Under the pieces are notes generated by a model that was not told where the DNA came from, did no database searches, and saw nothing but the letters and a program-made list of their open reading frames with translations. A stretch of 64,000 bases of DNA. It comes from Paramyrothecium sp. XJ0827. Taxonomy: Eukaryota; Ascomycota; Sordariomycetes; Hypocreales; Stachybotryaceae. The DNA lies in NCBI GenBank assembly GCA_020881915.1, contig JAJFPB010000011.1:1178001-1242000 (forward strand), given 5' to 3'. Made by a program: the position numbers and the translations under genes. Shown here piece by piece: positions 12,479 through 24,116 of this stretch; positions within the stretch are counted from its first letter, which is position 1; each line of letters starts with the position of its first letter.

Positions 12479-12834
12479 AGTGTCCATATTCTTCAATTGT
12501 TCCTTTATTTCGATCAAATTTATTCTCTTTCTGGCTCTTCTATCGTACAATCGCATTACTCAGTATGCTCTAATTCTCAGGAGCCATCATTGTTTGCTCG
12601 GTTGGTAACTCGCACAACTATGCCCCTCGTCTTCATCCAGGTGACCGCTGGCGTTACAGCGTCCCAGTCGGCTTATTCTACTCATCTCCAAACCGGTAGT
12701 CGCATCGAATATTCTCATACATAGGTCCCGGTTCGCGAAGCTAACCCGATTCTCGTCTGCTGTTGGCCGCATGCCATTTATAGTAAGGGTATGCAAAAGA
12801 GAAAATGATCTCTGATGCGGCAGGGATAAACCTC

Positions 12835-13197
12835 TTATTTGCCTGACCGTGAGGATCTTTTCGGGACAGTACTGTTGGCAACCGTATTGCGACTCACGTC
12901 TGCGTGTCGATCTGAGATCAACATCTTCGTCTTCTTCCGATCCGATCGTGCTTGAATATCGTCGAATGATATTCTGCGTTTCCTGTGCTTCGTTTCTGTT
13001 GTAGCACACCCTTCCAGCTTTACGACTCGAATAGGCGAGTTCATGCCAGGGGCTTGTAAGCTTTGGGGTGATCCTCTTCCATAGCTGGAGCCATTACCTC
13101 TGAGCCAGCCGATGTTAGGATATAACGCCATAGGGTCCATGTCCAAGCTTGATCGTCGCGTTATATCCCTCTCAGATACACCCCCGTGCTTATGCAA
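12835..13197 (-). CDS. hypothetical basic protein
   Basis: This open frame of about 120 codons contains a lysine/arginine-rich cluster (KHRKRRISFDD...SDRKKTK) and resembles a nuclear protein fragment. A second overlapping minus-strand frame (12587-13009) competes for the same DNA, so the reading is uncertain. I do not recognise a family. Confidence 0.25.
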   Translation of the reverse strand: MHKHGGVSERDITRRSSLDMDPMALYPNIGWLRGNGSSYGRGSPQSLQAPGMNSPIRVVKLEGCATTETKHRKRRISFDDIQARSDRKKTKMLISDRHADVSRNTVANSTVPKRSSRSGK

Positions 13198-13203
13198 TGA
13201 CTC

Positions 13204-13839
13204 TCATTTTCTATTCCAGGTTCGTCGGTTGTCTTTTTGGTAGGAGAATCCATGGTTAAGCGATCTGTCACTACAACCGGGACAGGGACAACCACAACTA
13301 CCTCTACCACATCGATAACTACCATCACTACGACCGGTACAGGGATAACCACAACTACCATCACAACTACGACGTCCTCGACGTCTACCCACCCGAAGAC
13401 CACGTTTCATACCAAGAAGTCGTCGTACACGAGGACTGCTACCGGATCCACCTCCACCTACCGTATTGCCAGTACTACCACGCCGGCCCCGACTTACACG
13501 GCCACCTTCACTACGACCCGGACCTACGCCGTCACGTCCTGCGCTCCCACAGTGACAAACTGTTCCGTCGGCAATATCATTACTGAAACCGTGACGTCTT
13601 TGACCATGTGGTGTCCCGGCGAGACCGAGAAGCCAGCCGTGATCGCGACCGCCACCACCATCCCTGCTCTGGTCTACATCGAGTCATCCTGCCCCCATGT
13701 CACACAGACGACTCCTGCCGTGGTCAATGTTGTTGCTGTGACAACACATCCCATGACCGACACGGTTCGTGGCTGTAAGCTACTCAGGGCCAGTTACGGT
13801 TGGATGAATGGATGGATTTTATGCCTGAAGCCCCTATAG
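13204..13839 (+). pseudogene. Thr-rich secreted wall-protein fragment
   Basis: The frame encodes a long Thr/Ser-rich stretch (VTTTGTGTTTTTSTTS...). This is followed by cysteine-bearing, threonine-rich modules (YAVTSCAPTVTNCSVG, ETVTSLTMWCPGE, YIESSCPHV) of the type seen in fungal O-glycosylated cell-wall or GPI-anchored proteins. No signal peptide precedes it. The first ATG (13237 or later) lies immediately upstream of the Thr repeats, and the 3' end runs into a possible GTAAGC donor near 13774. It is therefore either an internal exon of a larger gene or a fragment. Confidence 0.5.
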
Positions 13840-14272
13840 GGCCGAGTCACAATCCAGTGCACATCTCAGTACAGTTTGGTACCTGACTCCCCAAGCCCCA
13901 GGGATCGTCGTCTCATCGCTTGTTGCTCAACCTCGTCTCTGCTTGTTCCATGACAGGCCTGCTTGAAGGCCAAATTCTGCAAGTGTTCAGCATCATTTAT
14001 CTCGGCAGCTGAAGCGCGGTCTGCCAAAATTGAGGCTGGGTTTGTTAGTATAGTCGCACGCTAGTAAGTAGTTTGCTGATGGCTGCGGATTCGCATCGAT
14101 GGCTGTGATGGGTCGGTATTAGGAGCCCCGCCTATGGTCCATTGAGTTTCAATACACCATGGGCGAAAGAATAACTCACTTGGTGAGTCCGATACAACAG
14201 GTCGTTATCAGCATACTTGAGGTTCAAGCCTAGAGGCTTTGCTTCCAAAGGGCATCGTGGCTATAGAAAGTA
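13840..14272. other. no recognisable gene
   Basis: This stretch may hold the missing 3' exon of the Thr-rich gene, but I cannot define one. Confidence 0.35.
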
Positions 14273-14512
14273 TCAACGTGACACCCTCCTTTGAGCTTTT
14301 GATTGGTTTAATGATGTGCTGTATGCCCTTAATTCTTTTATGGTCCTGGCTAATGCATCACTTCCTAGTCCTGTAGAAGTTGAGGTAGACCTGGGCGACG
14401 CTTGCGTTTGATTATCTTCGGCCAATCGACACTTTTCAGAGCAATAAATAGCCCCATGTGTCTGGGCTTCACAGCGGAGGCATATATCAGCCGCCCACTG
14501 TGAAGGTGACAT
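14273..14512 (-). CDS. Ecl1-like zinc-binding protein
   Basis: The ATG at 14512 gives a 79-residue protein starting MSPSQWAADICLRCEAQT. It carries the paired-cysteine motif typical of the fungal Ecl1 family (CLRC ... YCSEKCRLAE). A Ser/Thr-rich middle and a basic C-terminus ending QRRVSR follow. Members of this family affect chronological lifespan and stress response in yeasts. Length and layout match small intact members. An upstream in-frame TTG is not a likely start. The gene stands alone between relics, so it may be a retained functional gene or a copy carried into the accessory region. Confidence 0.75.
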   Translation of the reverse strand: MSPSQWAADICLRCEAQTHGAIYCSEKCRLAEDNQTQASPRSTSTSTGLGSDALARTIKELRAYSTSLNQSKAQRRVSR

Positions 14513-16141
14513 CTTAAAGTACCAGTAGTTTCCCAATTTGGAGTAAGATGCACATCAAAGACTACGGGAACTCGAATAATTCCTGTATACCACAGAATTC
14601 CATCTTAAATAGTGAAATGGTTCACCTTAGGCACTATAAGAACCCAGTGTAAATCTAGATGTGAATGACGGATGTAGTCATGGTGTGAGGGAACCTAGCC
14701 CATCAATCGTTGTATTGCGGAGGAGAGTTGCCACGGACAATTGATTAGTTCGGAGCAGACGTTCCGGTTAATCTCAATGCACATTCCTCATTACCCGCCG
14801 CATGCTTTAGCCACACACTTCACCCACCCTGGGGCAGTCGTGCCATAATAGCTCGATTACGGCGCGAGTTTGTGTCGCGGCATTGCATCGCATGGCTACC
14901 ACACTGAAGACAAACTGATTGCACATAGAAAAATATGTTTCTTTTTCATGGTTCTACTGACTTAGTTGTTGCAATATCAACGGTCATTTAAACAGCAATT
15001 GGAAAATGTGACCAAGTCATGCGTGAACACCCCGCAATCTCCAGCTCGAATCCCATATGACGTGTTCATCCAACAGTCTTCATTTGTCCAAACGAGAGTG
15101 TTCTGGGATTTCCACAAAAATGGTCCGCAAACTGCCCGTCATTTCAACCCCCCATCAGCCTTCAATCCTCACGCATGCAGATGCGGGCAGGGAAACGCCC
15201 GATTGGCCATCTGTCTGCTTCTCGGGTGATCCATGCACTTGAGAAGCGCGCTAGGACTTTTCTCATTGCGGAGTCAATATGAGTCAAAAACAATTCTGTT
15301 CTTGGACCCAGTTATCGCAGGAAGACCCCTTGCCGGAGGCGTTTCGCGCTGATTACATTTAGCTTCGTGCTGAAATATCATCTTCCAACCAGAATACTCC
15401 CTCTTGAATTCGTAGCTCCGATCATTCCATATGACGCAGTGCAAATTCAGTCCATTCCATGTGTTCGCCTTAGATTCGTATTAGCAAGCAATAGAATTGT
15501 GGCTGGAATGCAAAGCTGGCTAGTCAATGCTTAGTGGCCAAGCTTGACATAATCCGTTATGTTGTCCATGAGTTGCACGGAAAAATCCTAGACAGAGAAA
15601 TCTGCCAATATTCAAACTACGCATCCGTAGGAGTAGCGGTATTGTGCACCAACGCGTTGACTGTCCTGTCTTTGTCGGTTCCAGGACCGATTCCGCTAAT
15701 TTTGCCTTTATCGGCGAGAATAAGAATCTTTGACATCACTTCGCAAGAGTCGTGGCCACCGCCACGCCAGGTGGTATCTCTCAGGAGGCAGCAAGCGACA
15801 CCAGTCACGTGTGAAGTCGCTGCACAGCAAGATAGTTAGCTTCATGGGGACTGTTCTCAATTGCAACGATATACTTGCCCATAGACGTGCCACTGATTTC
15901 CTTAGTTGCTGTTGGTTTACCCTTTCAGCAGGAGAGAATCTTGTCGCCAGGACCAAAAATATCCACCACCATGTCACGCCGTTAGCTAACTTACAACTAA
16001 GTCCTAATGCAGCATTCAACATTGAAAGCCCATTAATGACGTACTCTTTCCGACGTTTAAGGAGGAAGCAATCGCATCATTGACATCTGTTGCAGGGACA
16101 GTGATGGCAAGCGGCTCGCGAGCAGGAGACTAGGTCTCAGC
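14513..16141. other. no recognisable gene
   Basis: Several short frames overlap on both strands (for example 15708-16022 minus and 15730-16083 plus), but none has a recognisable domain. The final bases abut hAT 2. Confidence 0.45.
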
Positions 16142-19100
16142 CAGGGTTGAAAGCCACTCCACTCAATCCACTCGCTGCTCGAGTGGAGTGGGTAGATCAT
16201 AATCCACTGAATACCTCAGTATAGTGGATCCACTGGAAGCCGTCGTGGATTAGGGTGGATTAGGGTGGATTGGGTGGATTGGCAAGTGCCTCTATTCACG
16301 ATGGTGAAGCTATTCTCGAAGGCTTTGCCCACCTAAGCGCCCAGTTTCAACTTCCAGAAGCTCCAAGTGAGCCTATCTCCAACTGGCTTCCATCTCGTCT
16401 TGAGCGCTCGCCGCCTGAGTTAGCCACTGTGTTGCCCACCCTTCAAGCTGCTGATCTGACATCTGACCCAATTCGACGTTGACTTTTTCTTCTTGTACCG
16501 AGATAAAGACGGGATCCAAATCGTGAATATTACCCGCCCTCAGCCATGAACGCAATACCTGGCACATCCCGATAATCTGGGCTTCAAGTTGGTGGCGCAG
16601 AGGGTTCACCATCCGGCCTGATGCTGAGAAGAGTCGCTCACATTCTGCAGACATGGGTTGTATTGTGAGAAAATCAAGCGCCATTCGCGATAAGTTTGAA
16701 TACTTGAATCGCTTTTCGTGCCAGTAAGCGAGAGGATCGTCGATTGAGCCATCGCCGCTTTCGCAGTGCGTAACCCAATGGAGGTATTCGTCCTCGCCTG
16801 GCGTGAGGCCATCGTGACCTGCTTCTGGCGCTATGTAGCGGTTTCGTTGAAGATATTCCTGGAATGGATTGTCTGAAGTCTTCTGCTTCTTAGGAACTGG
16901 CTCAACGGCTGATAGGCTCTCTCCGGGCAAAGTGGCCTCCCGATACTCAAAACGCCACACGTCGTGAACAATTCTTTTCGCCTCGTCAATCCACTCGGGG
17001 TGGTCATTCCAGTTGCGTTCAAACCATTTCCACCGGTATGCTGGATGGAGCGCCAGTCCAGCATAGTAGATGGGCGTCTCGCTCAATATCTCGTAGTACT
17101 CATTCAGCTTCTGCCAGCCCAAATTGATGTTGATCCTGAAGTGTTCAGGATCAGGGAAGTCCTTAGCGATATCCTTGAAGCGTTCAAGCTGCTCAAGAAG
17201 GAATTCAAAGCCTTGAATCACGTCCCAAATATTGCCATAAGACCCAGTCCACCCACGCTTCCGCTTGCGGATCTGGCCGGCGCCTTCGAGCATTTTGACC
17301 GTAGCTTCATAGTAGCTTAGGATCTGCGCAAATATTTCGACCACCTCCCAGTCCTTGTCGGATAGCTGGTTTTCTGGCTGGCAAATAAAAGGCAACACGA
17401 GTGACTTCTTAGGACCGCCCCTTTTTGGTCTTGTTTTGCTGTTCGAACTCGATTCGATAGTGGGCAATTAATCGCTCGATATAGTCGCGAAGCAGTAGGG
17501 CTCGTCGTATCATATACAATTGCGACAACCATCTGGTATCGTTGTCCAAAATAACATCCAACGGCTTTCTGGCGTTGAGTTTGGGGTCAGACGACTTGGC
17601 GAAGGCTTCATGTTGGATGCTGCGCAGCATGTTTGTCAACAAGTCCGATCTGTGGATAGCCACCACGAGATTATGCAATTTGCCTGCTGGTCCCTTCTTG
17701 CGCCAAATCAAGTGTTCTGCTTCAGTAACAGGCTCTGCCCCTGATATCCGCCGCTGAAAAGCATCAGCATCGTGGCCAAATAGAATGGCTTTGGCAGAGA
17801 GGTTCAAAGTATGCCCAAAACAGCGCCCTCGCCTGCGGGACCCTACAAAGCCGAGCTCTCCACCAATAATCTCCATAGCGGTATCATTGTTTTTCGCATT
17901 GTCAAGCGTGAAATAGCCAATCTTGTCTTGGATCTGATACGATTCAATTACGTCGAGGATTTCAGCGGCGATATTAGGCCCTGTGTGCCTGGCGCTGACT
18001 TCAGGGAGCCCAAGCGTAATCTTACAAGGCTTGTTGTTTTCGTCCCTAAAGAAGCAACAGATACCATATAAGGCGTGTCGGTTTCCAGACCGCCAGCCGT
18101 CGAAAGAGATGTGGACAAGGCCGGGCGCCTTGCACAAGACCTCAATCACCTTGTGCTTGTGTTGTTCGAACGCGACGACGATCTTTTCTCGAACCGTCGT
18201 ATGGGTAATATTGGCCTTACGTGCTGAAACTGACGGGTTCAAGTAATCGAAGATAGCTTGGAGTTCTGCTTCTTCAGCAACAGAAAAAGCGTGATTCTTG
18301 GCCACGATCCAGTTGACCAGAAGCCTCCGGAAGTGTTCCTTGTCGAAGCGCTTGATAAAGCCATTCGCAATTGCTTGTTCCCGGGGTCGTGTAGATTAAG
18401 TTTCATGGATTCCGCGAGAGTCTGTTGCCCCGTAGACTTCCCGCTCTTAGAATTCGCCTTCCTCTCAGCAGTTCCTTTGGTCCTGCCAGGCGGAGCGCGA
18501 ATCCCGTGGTCATTGAACAGATGATTGTACGCGTTGTGAATGCCATCAGCTTCGAAATGACGTGGGTGTAGGGCATTCTTGCGAATGCACGCTTGGCAAA
18601 CCCATCTGCGGTCGCCTTCCTTTTGGATGTCATAACCAAAATGCCAGGCCCAACAACGCGTTTCTCTAGCTCGCTCAGAGGATGCCCAGCCCGGGAAATG
18701 CCTCCAGAGCGTACATTCGTACTGGTCATCGCTTGCAGAACGGGTCGTGGATGTCGAGAGAGGGGTCGGAATTGAACGGGGAGGATAGGGCGTCGGACAG
18801 GGCGTCGATTCGGGGCCGACCCGAAACCGCTGTCGGAAACATCGACCCAAGAATCAGGCGAGGCCATGGTAAAAGATGGCTTGGTCATGTCGATAGCATG
18901 GTGGCAGTCAAAGGTCAGCAGGTTGTCGAGGGAGCGCAACCAACGCGTCCAACGCGACGAGGTGCCACATTATTTCCGCGTCTTGCAAATGTTTTGGGTA
19001 CTTCCTGCTCAAGGCAAGTCGTGAGTGTCGTAAAGGGGCTGACTTGGGTAAGTCCTCTCCAGTACGTACTGACGCAGTAAATGTAACTCGCAATTGTTCG

Positions 19101-19656
19101 CGTAGTGTTGAGATAATGAAGACTCTGAACGCGTTTTTCGAATCGCCTCGCAGAAGTTTATTGAATAGTATAGATTTCGAACCATGAATCCAAAACGAGG
19201 ATGGTCGAGGTACACGAAATACTATTTTGGAACTGAACAACATACGAATATCAAATGTCGTCACGATGATGTAGGATTCCATGAACAATTCTTAAGTGTA
19301 CAAGTCGAGATTTATATCATTTGAATGACACCAGCCAGAATATTCGAATAGTGCCTCCTTTTATTTGCATATTCCAAAGCTGCGCTGCCTAGAAGCTTCA
19401 TGATGTTTTCGATGTAGGGTAGAATAATTGCTGCGGCGGTGGGGGGCATCAGTCACTGTTAGTCCTTCTACCGAAATATATGGGCGCCCCCTAACTGCTC
19501 CACTTCCAATCCACCCAGTCCACCCACTCAACTCCACGAGATCGTCTGGTGGATTCAGTGGATTAGCCAATCCACTAGAATTTTGGCAGTGGAGTGTACA
19601 GTGGAATCCACGAGTGGATCCACTACGTGGATTGAGTGGAGTGGCTTTCAACCCTG
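16142..19656 (-). mobile_element. hAT transposon 2
   Basis: The inverted ends share 30 identical bases beginning CAGGGTTGAAAGCCACT at 16142, with the complement ending at 19656. Both subterminal regions are packed with GTGGATT/AATCCAC motifs, including a short tandem GGGTGGATT array near 16250-16280. They probably serve as transposase binding sites. Despite identical ends, the flanking 8-mers (GTCTCAGC and CATACCTT) differ, so no target-site duplication is present. The transposase gene fills the interior on the minus strand. Confidence 0.9.
16373..18867 (-). pseudogene. hAT transposase, frameshifted
   Basis: The likely start is the ATG at 18867 (MASPDSWVDVSDSG). The reading frame then shifts near 18800, near 18380 and near 17440. 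Recognisable parts are a BED-like finger (WVCQACIRKN...HLFNDHG), the DDE core (LVHISFDGWRSGNRHALYG, KIGYFTLDNAKNND) and the dimerisation tail (MSAECERLFSASGRMV...RSWLRAG). No stop other than those caused by frameshifts is evident, so decay is recent or partial. It belongs to the same family as the transposase at 2.2-4.7 kb. An alternative is that one of the shifts reflects an intron, but I see no convincing splice pair. Confidence 0.85.
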
Positions 19657-19876
19657 CATACCTTTATCCCTTCGGTAAATATGAGACACGAACAATATGT
19701 GCTGCATATTTATCGCATGCAAATGCTATATTAACATCAAGAGCTTTTACATCAAGGGGCGAGGCTCAGGCAAAAGCATCTCTTCTACATTGTATGGCAG
19801 CGTACTTTCACTTTGAAGGCAGAGTCTTCTAACTTGGAGGCAATGCGGGGAAGAAGAGAGCTCTTTGGCGAAAAAT

Positions 19877-20060
19877 AATCCTGCCACGCTGGCAAGCATG
19901 GGCAATCTCGCATCAACATACAGGAACCAAGGCCGATGGGACGAGGCAGAGAAGCTTCAAGTGCAGGCGATGGAGACGAGCAAGACGAAGCTTGGAGCTG
20001 ACCATCCCCATACGCTGAGCAGCAGAACAATATCGCCTTAACGTACAAGGAGACCATACT
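19877..20060 (+). pseudogene. TPR (kinesin-light-chain type) relic
   Basis: The frame reads ATLASMGNLASTYRNQGRWDEAEKLQVQ...KLGADHPHTLSS, the repeat unit of kinesin-light-chain-like tetratricopeptide arrays. In fungi these commonly form the C-terminal part of NB-ARC/STAND proteins. A one-base shift near 20020 moves the expected NNIALTYKE of the next repeat into another frame. Less than two repeats remain. No NB-ARC domain is nearby. Confidence 0.7.
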
Positions 20061-20268
20061 TGTCCCCATTCACAGAATATCCAAGGTAGGCTATCCTTCT
20101 GAGATGGCTGAACCATTGTCGCACTCAGGAGTTGCCCACTTAGCAAATAACTGACCAGTATGGATTACTGCTCTCAACCATGGCATCAAGGTATTCGCAC
20201 AAGCGAGTCGGGCAAACGTCAACCTCCCCTCTTCTTTTTAAATCAATTATCTCTCAACCACAAAATAT

Positions 20269-20374
20269 GTCACAAAGCAAATCAAGAGGCAATATCATCC
20301 TTGCTCTTCAAGCCCTTCTGACCCGAGCGCCTACCCTAGATAGCGCGCTGGAGATGTTTCAATGGAAATGTTGA
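20269..20374 (+). pseudogene. pogo/Fot1-like transposase N-terminal relic
   Basis: The plus-strand frame beginning MSQSKSRGNIILALQAL matches the first residues of the pogo transposases at 6.5 kb (ADIILALQAL) and 52.1 kb (DINLALQAL). Homology ends within about 30 residues. It is a third, very short remnant of this element type. Confidence 0.6.
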
Positions 20375-20748
20375 CACTGAGTGTATGTATAGTGACGAGA
20401 GCCAACCATTGAAGGCCAGCCGAAAGCTGATAAAGCTCAGCTCCCCTCCGCTTTATACGTTAAAGCAGAATTGCTCTTGTTGACCCTTCGTCGTCGCACG
20501 TTAGTGCGGACATTGATAAAGAGCCACTAGGGTACCTAGCCTCAAGCACGTGCCCTCCGCCTCCGAGCATAAGCCACAACAAACGTTTTCGGCTTCCCAT
20601 TGGGCATTCAACGGAATTCCAACCTAGTGGAACGCGGGGTTCCTATGACAGCTGCCAAGTCTTCGTCACATAACTGCTACAGTAAAGCGGGGACGAAAAA
20701 GCCACGACAACTTTTAAAGGCTAGCGTGTCTTCACTTATGGCAGGCTA
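20375..20748. other. no recognisable gene
   Basis: Spacer between relics and the left end of the integrase-type element; nothing identifiable. Confidence 0.4.
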
Positions 20749-20989
20749 TAGGGGTCACTGTTGCAAAACCCCCAAAATAACTACAAAATTGCCAAATTGG
20801 GTTAATGACATATTCGCCCTGCCCCGCAGTACATTGACCTATGTACTATCAGCATAAATTTCCTGATTTTGTGGGCATCACGGACGGTGCAATCGCAGCA
20901 ACGGGACCGCAGCGGACCAGCTGAGCCCCTTTCAATTCTATTCAAAGCGACACCAGGCGTCATGCTGCCATAGGATTAGGAGCCACTGC

Positions 20990-21847
20990 TCAATTATATT
21001 CATTTTCTTCATCTTCGTCATTATCTTCTTCTTCTTCCTCCTCTTCGACCGCCTTCTTCTTCGCATGATAGCATTGCTGAACATTGAGTCAGCTGTTGAC
21101 TTGCATCCAATGATTTGATCACACTCACAACCCAGAGCCGCGCAGCTCCGGCGATAGCCTCTAAAGCCACAACCTTTCTCTCCTCGAGACTCTTCTCAGA
21201 TACCTCGCCAAAGGAAGCCAAAGCGGGAGCTGGTACTGGGGTTCCGGAGGGGGCCGCAGCACTACCGCAAGCTCGTAATTGTTGTGCCGCGCGCTGTGCA
21301 GCGGCATGCCAGGCATCATCCGGATCGCCATCTGCGACATTGACCTGCCGGTTCAGGTCCCAAAGGTACGCACAGCAGCAAGAGCTGCAGCGGGGACCTA
21401 GAGACGCAACTTGGTTAGTGGCTCGCTACTTGACACAGCGCAGAGATGCCTCACCGGCCTACATGTGTGGCCATTCTTTGCGCAGTCCCAGCATGCAGCA
21501 CCCGTATCTACGACGTGGATATTAGCGTACGAGATGTATGGCCTCAGTCAACTAAACATACTGTCTTGAGAGGCACATTCATGGCCGGGAGCCTTGGTGG
21601 CGCGGGTGACGCACTGCCGGCATGGGAAGTGACGTACTGAGCCGCGGGGAGGGGTCTTCTTCGTCTGCTTCTTCTTCTGCTCGGATGGTTAAGTTAGCAT
21701 CCATCACTTCGCATGAGGACTTGCTGGTTGTACGGTAATCTTTGCCGTGGGCTTGGGGACGCTGGGTTGAAACAATCTTCTGCTCCTCTTCACCGCAGCG
21801 TTCCTGCTGCGAGAGCCCCCATCCGCGCCAAGAGTCTCGCTAATCAT
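20990..21847 (-). pseudogene. transposon passenger gene, Cys-rich finger and acidic tail
   Basis: Starting at the ATG at 21847 (MISETLGADGG), several GT-AG introns give a readable product. It has a basic linker (KKKQTKKTPPRG), then six cysteines spaced C-x2-C-x11-C-x9-C-x2-C-x6-C (CRQC...GHEC...CWDC...TC), a Zn2Cys6-like pattern, followed by RPVPAAALAAV. An Ala-rich middle (DAWHAAAQRAAQQLRAC) and, after another intron, a Glu/Asp-rich tail ending NEYN follow, with the stop at 20990. One base appears to be missing near 21365, where TTTGGGACC would need an extra G to join the finger to the middle. The gene may encode a DNA-binding accessory protein of the element. That function is inferred only from its position and finger. 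Confidence 0.55.
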
Positions 21848-22182
21848 TTCGGGATCGACCGTGGGCGTGACGCCGTTGTTGACCGTGAGCTTTTCCACGG
21901 GCGCGATGGTATAAAAAGGAAGGTGAAACCGTGGTTAGAAGGGATCTAGGTTCTGTAAATATCGGTCCTACCCCTGGTTTGGTCGCGCCCCAACCAATGA
22001 GCAACCCGACACTAAGCTCCTCCTGGCTAATCACCGCCGCGGGCCAGTTGCAATACCGCTGCGGACCAGTGCGGTATCCCAGACTGCATCGCCCCTTTTC
22101 ATGCTATCAGGACCAAGAGATTCGCCCACCCCATTTTGCAACTTCACCTGCTTTAAAACAAAACAAAATAAATAAATAAGAG

Positions 22183-23912
22183 ATGGCACGTCCTCTCCAC
22201 TCAATCGATCAACACCGAGACTATATCACTCATCTCTACCTCAGTGGTGTCTCGCGACGCAGGATTCAATATAAGCTTCGCAAGCATCATGATGTCGCCG
22301 TCAATCTCAGCACTCTCTCCCGCCGAATCGCGAACTGGGATCTGCCGCGCCAGCAAGCTCGCACCAAAGAGAGTCCTGAGCTGATAGAGGCCACCCGCGA
22401 TCTGATATTCCGCGTTGGGCTTAGCGAGAAGCAGACGTTGAGTGTTCTACAGAGACAGGGCTGGCCGATCACCAAACGAGGCCTGAAGCGCATCAGGCTT
22501 CACCCAGACCGCCGCTGGGTACGCAGGATCAATAGCGATGAAGAACGTCTCGCATTGCTGGAAAAGACAGAGAAAGTTATCATCGAAATGACACGACGAT
22601 CCAACGCCATTTCCGGATATGGCAAAAGCCTTCTCCAGCCTTACCTTCGCCAGCAAAAGCAGCTCTGGGTACCAAGAGACCCTCTCTTTGCGATGTACAA
22701 AATCATGTTCCCGAATGAGGTCGATATCCGGAAAAGGATGTTTCGGCGGAAGAAGGGACAGTTCCTTGTACCGGGACCAAACTACCAGTGGTGCATTGAC
22801 GGTCATGACAAGCTCAAGGCGTACGGATTCGAGATATACGCTGCAATCGACGCTTACTCACGCAACATCATCTGGTTCTATATCGGCCACTCTGCTACAA
22901 CTGCTTTGAGCGTCCTGAAGCAGTACTTGACAGCGTGTGATGCCTATGGCTTCCGGCCATGGTATTTGCAGGCAGATAGAGGCAGCGAAACACCACTAAT
23001 CGCAGCAGCCCATTGGAACTTTGCCTTGGCGGCAGATGGGCGTGTGGAGTGGAATGGGCAGGTCTTCCAGCAAGGGAAGCGCCTAAAGGATTCCTACAAG
23101 GCGGCACCGAGCACAAAGAATGTCAAGATTGAGAAATGGTGGGAGAGCATGCTTCACGTCTCCTCCCGGCAGTGGGTAGACTACTTTGGGGAACTCGCCC
23201 GGGACGGGGACTTCGACGGCGACATGTTGGAGGATCAGATTGCGATCTACGCCGTCTTCGAAGATATATTACGCCAAGAGCTCTTCGACTTTGTGGAGGC
23301 GTGGAACCTCCATCGAATTCGCCTTCAGAAGAACCGTCCCCATGTAGTCCACACGGTCAGCCCTGGATGAATTACCACTACCCCGATCCAGATAAGGCAT
23401 GCAACTGGGGTATCCCCATTGACCGCGCAGTTCTGGGGCAGATGAAGCGGCCATTAGCCGATATTGATATTACTACGTGTTTGGAGCCGGAGACAAAGGA
23501 TTGGTGTCACCGAGCTCTCAGTGAAATGGGCTATGGCAACGTAGCCCTTGGGACTCGACAAGAGCCGGACACGTTGCGGCCTTTTAAGCGCTTCTACCTT
23601 GAACTTCGAGATAGGATCATTCAACACATTGAAAGTGGCCAGCAGCCTGTGTTGGCGTATCGCAGAGCGCCTACCGGGGCGTCGCTGAATATGTAAGCGT
23701 CGTCATTTCTTTGCAATTTTAACCTAGCTAAACACAAATAGCAAGCGCTACATGAGCGAACAAATCGAGCCTCCCACAATGAACTTGGAGATGGGGAACC
23801 AGCAGAGCAACCTCTTGTTGAACTAGGATATGAGGACGAGGAAGGGAGCGACGTGGAAGGGATAAGTGATGACGGGGAGGAAAGCGAGAGTTCGAATGAG
23901 GAGCCCGAGTAG
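22183..23912 (+). pseudogene. integrase-like DDE transposase, frameshifted near C-terminus
   Basis: The ATG at 22183 opens a 395-codon frame. The N-terminus is helix-turn-helix-like (YLSGVSRRRIQYKLRKHHDV). The integrase core follows with its acidic triad: D206 in WCIDGHDK, D265 in QADRGSE and E317 in VKIEKWWES. The core ends in WNLHRIRLQKNRP. At about 23355 an extra CA dinucleotide (GTCCACACGG) shifts the frame. The homologous continuation (HGQPWMNYHYPDPDKACNWG...) lies in another frame to about 23695. A possible intron and a strongly acidic tail ending at 23912 come after it. Because the triad is intact and the lesion is late, a truncated product might still be made. Confidence 0.75.
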
Positions 23913-24116
23913 TCAATCCTTCCTATTCTTATGTCGGACAACAAATGTTGCGGGAATCTTTGTTCCTTTAAACCGTGTGGAGTGTGCTGGCGGAAGCGCC
24001 TCAGAAATATCGGTGTCGGACAGTCGAGCCTGGTTACCCCCAAAGCTTTGAGGAAGGGGCCCCAGGGTTGCCTGTTAGTGTCAGCGCTTGACTCGGGAAG
24101 GAGATTATCTGGTCTC

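Noticed and set aside
13161..13410. Val/Gly-rich minus-strand frames
   Set aside because: They are complements of the Thr-rich repeat and reflect its composition.
21115..21640. Plus-strand Ala/Arg-rich frames
   Set aside because: Shadows of the minus-strand cysteine-finger gene, which has a better motif and splice signals.
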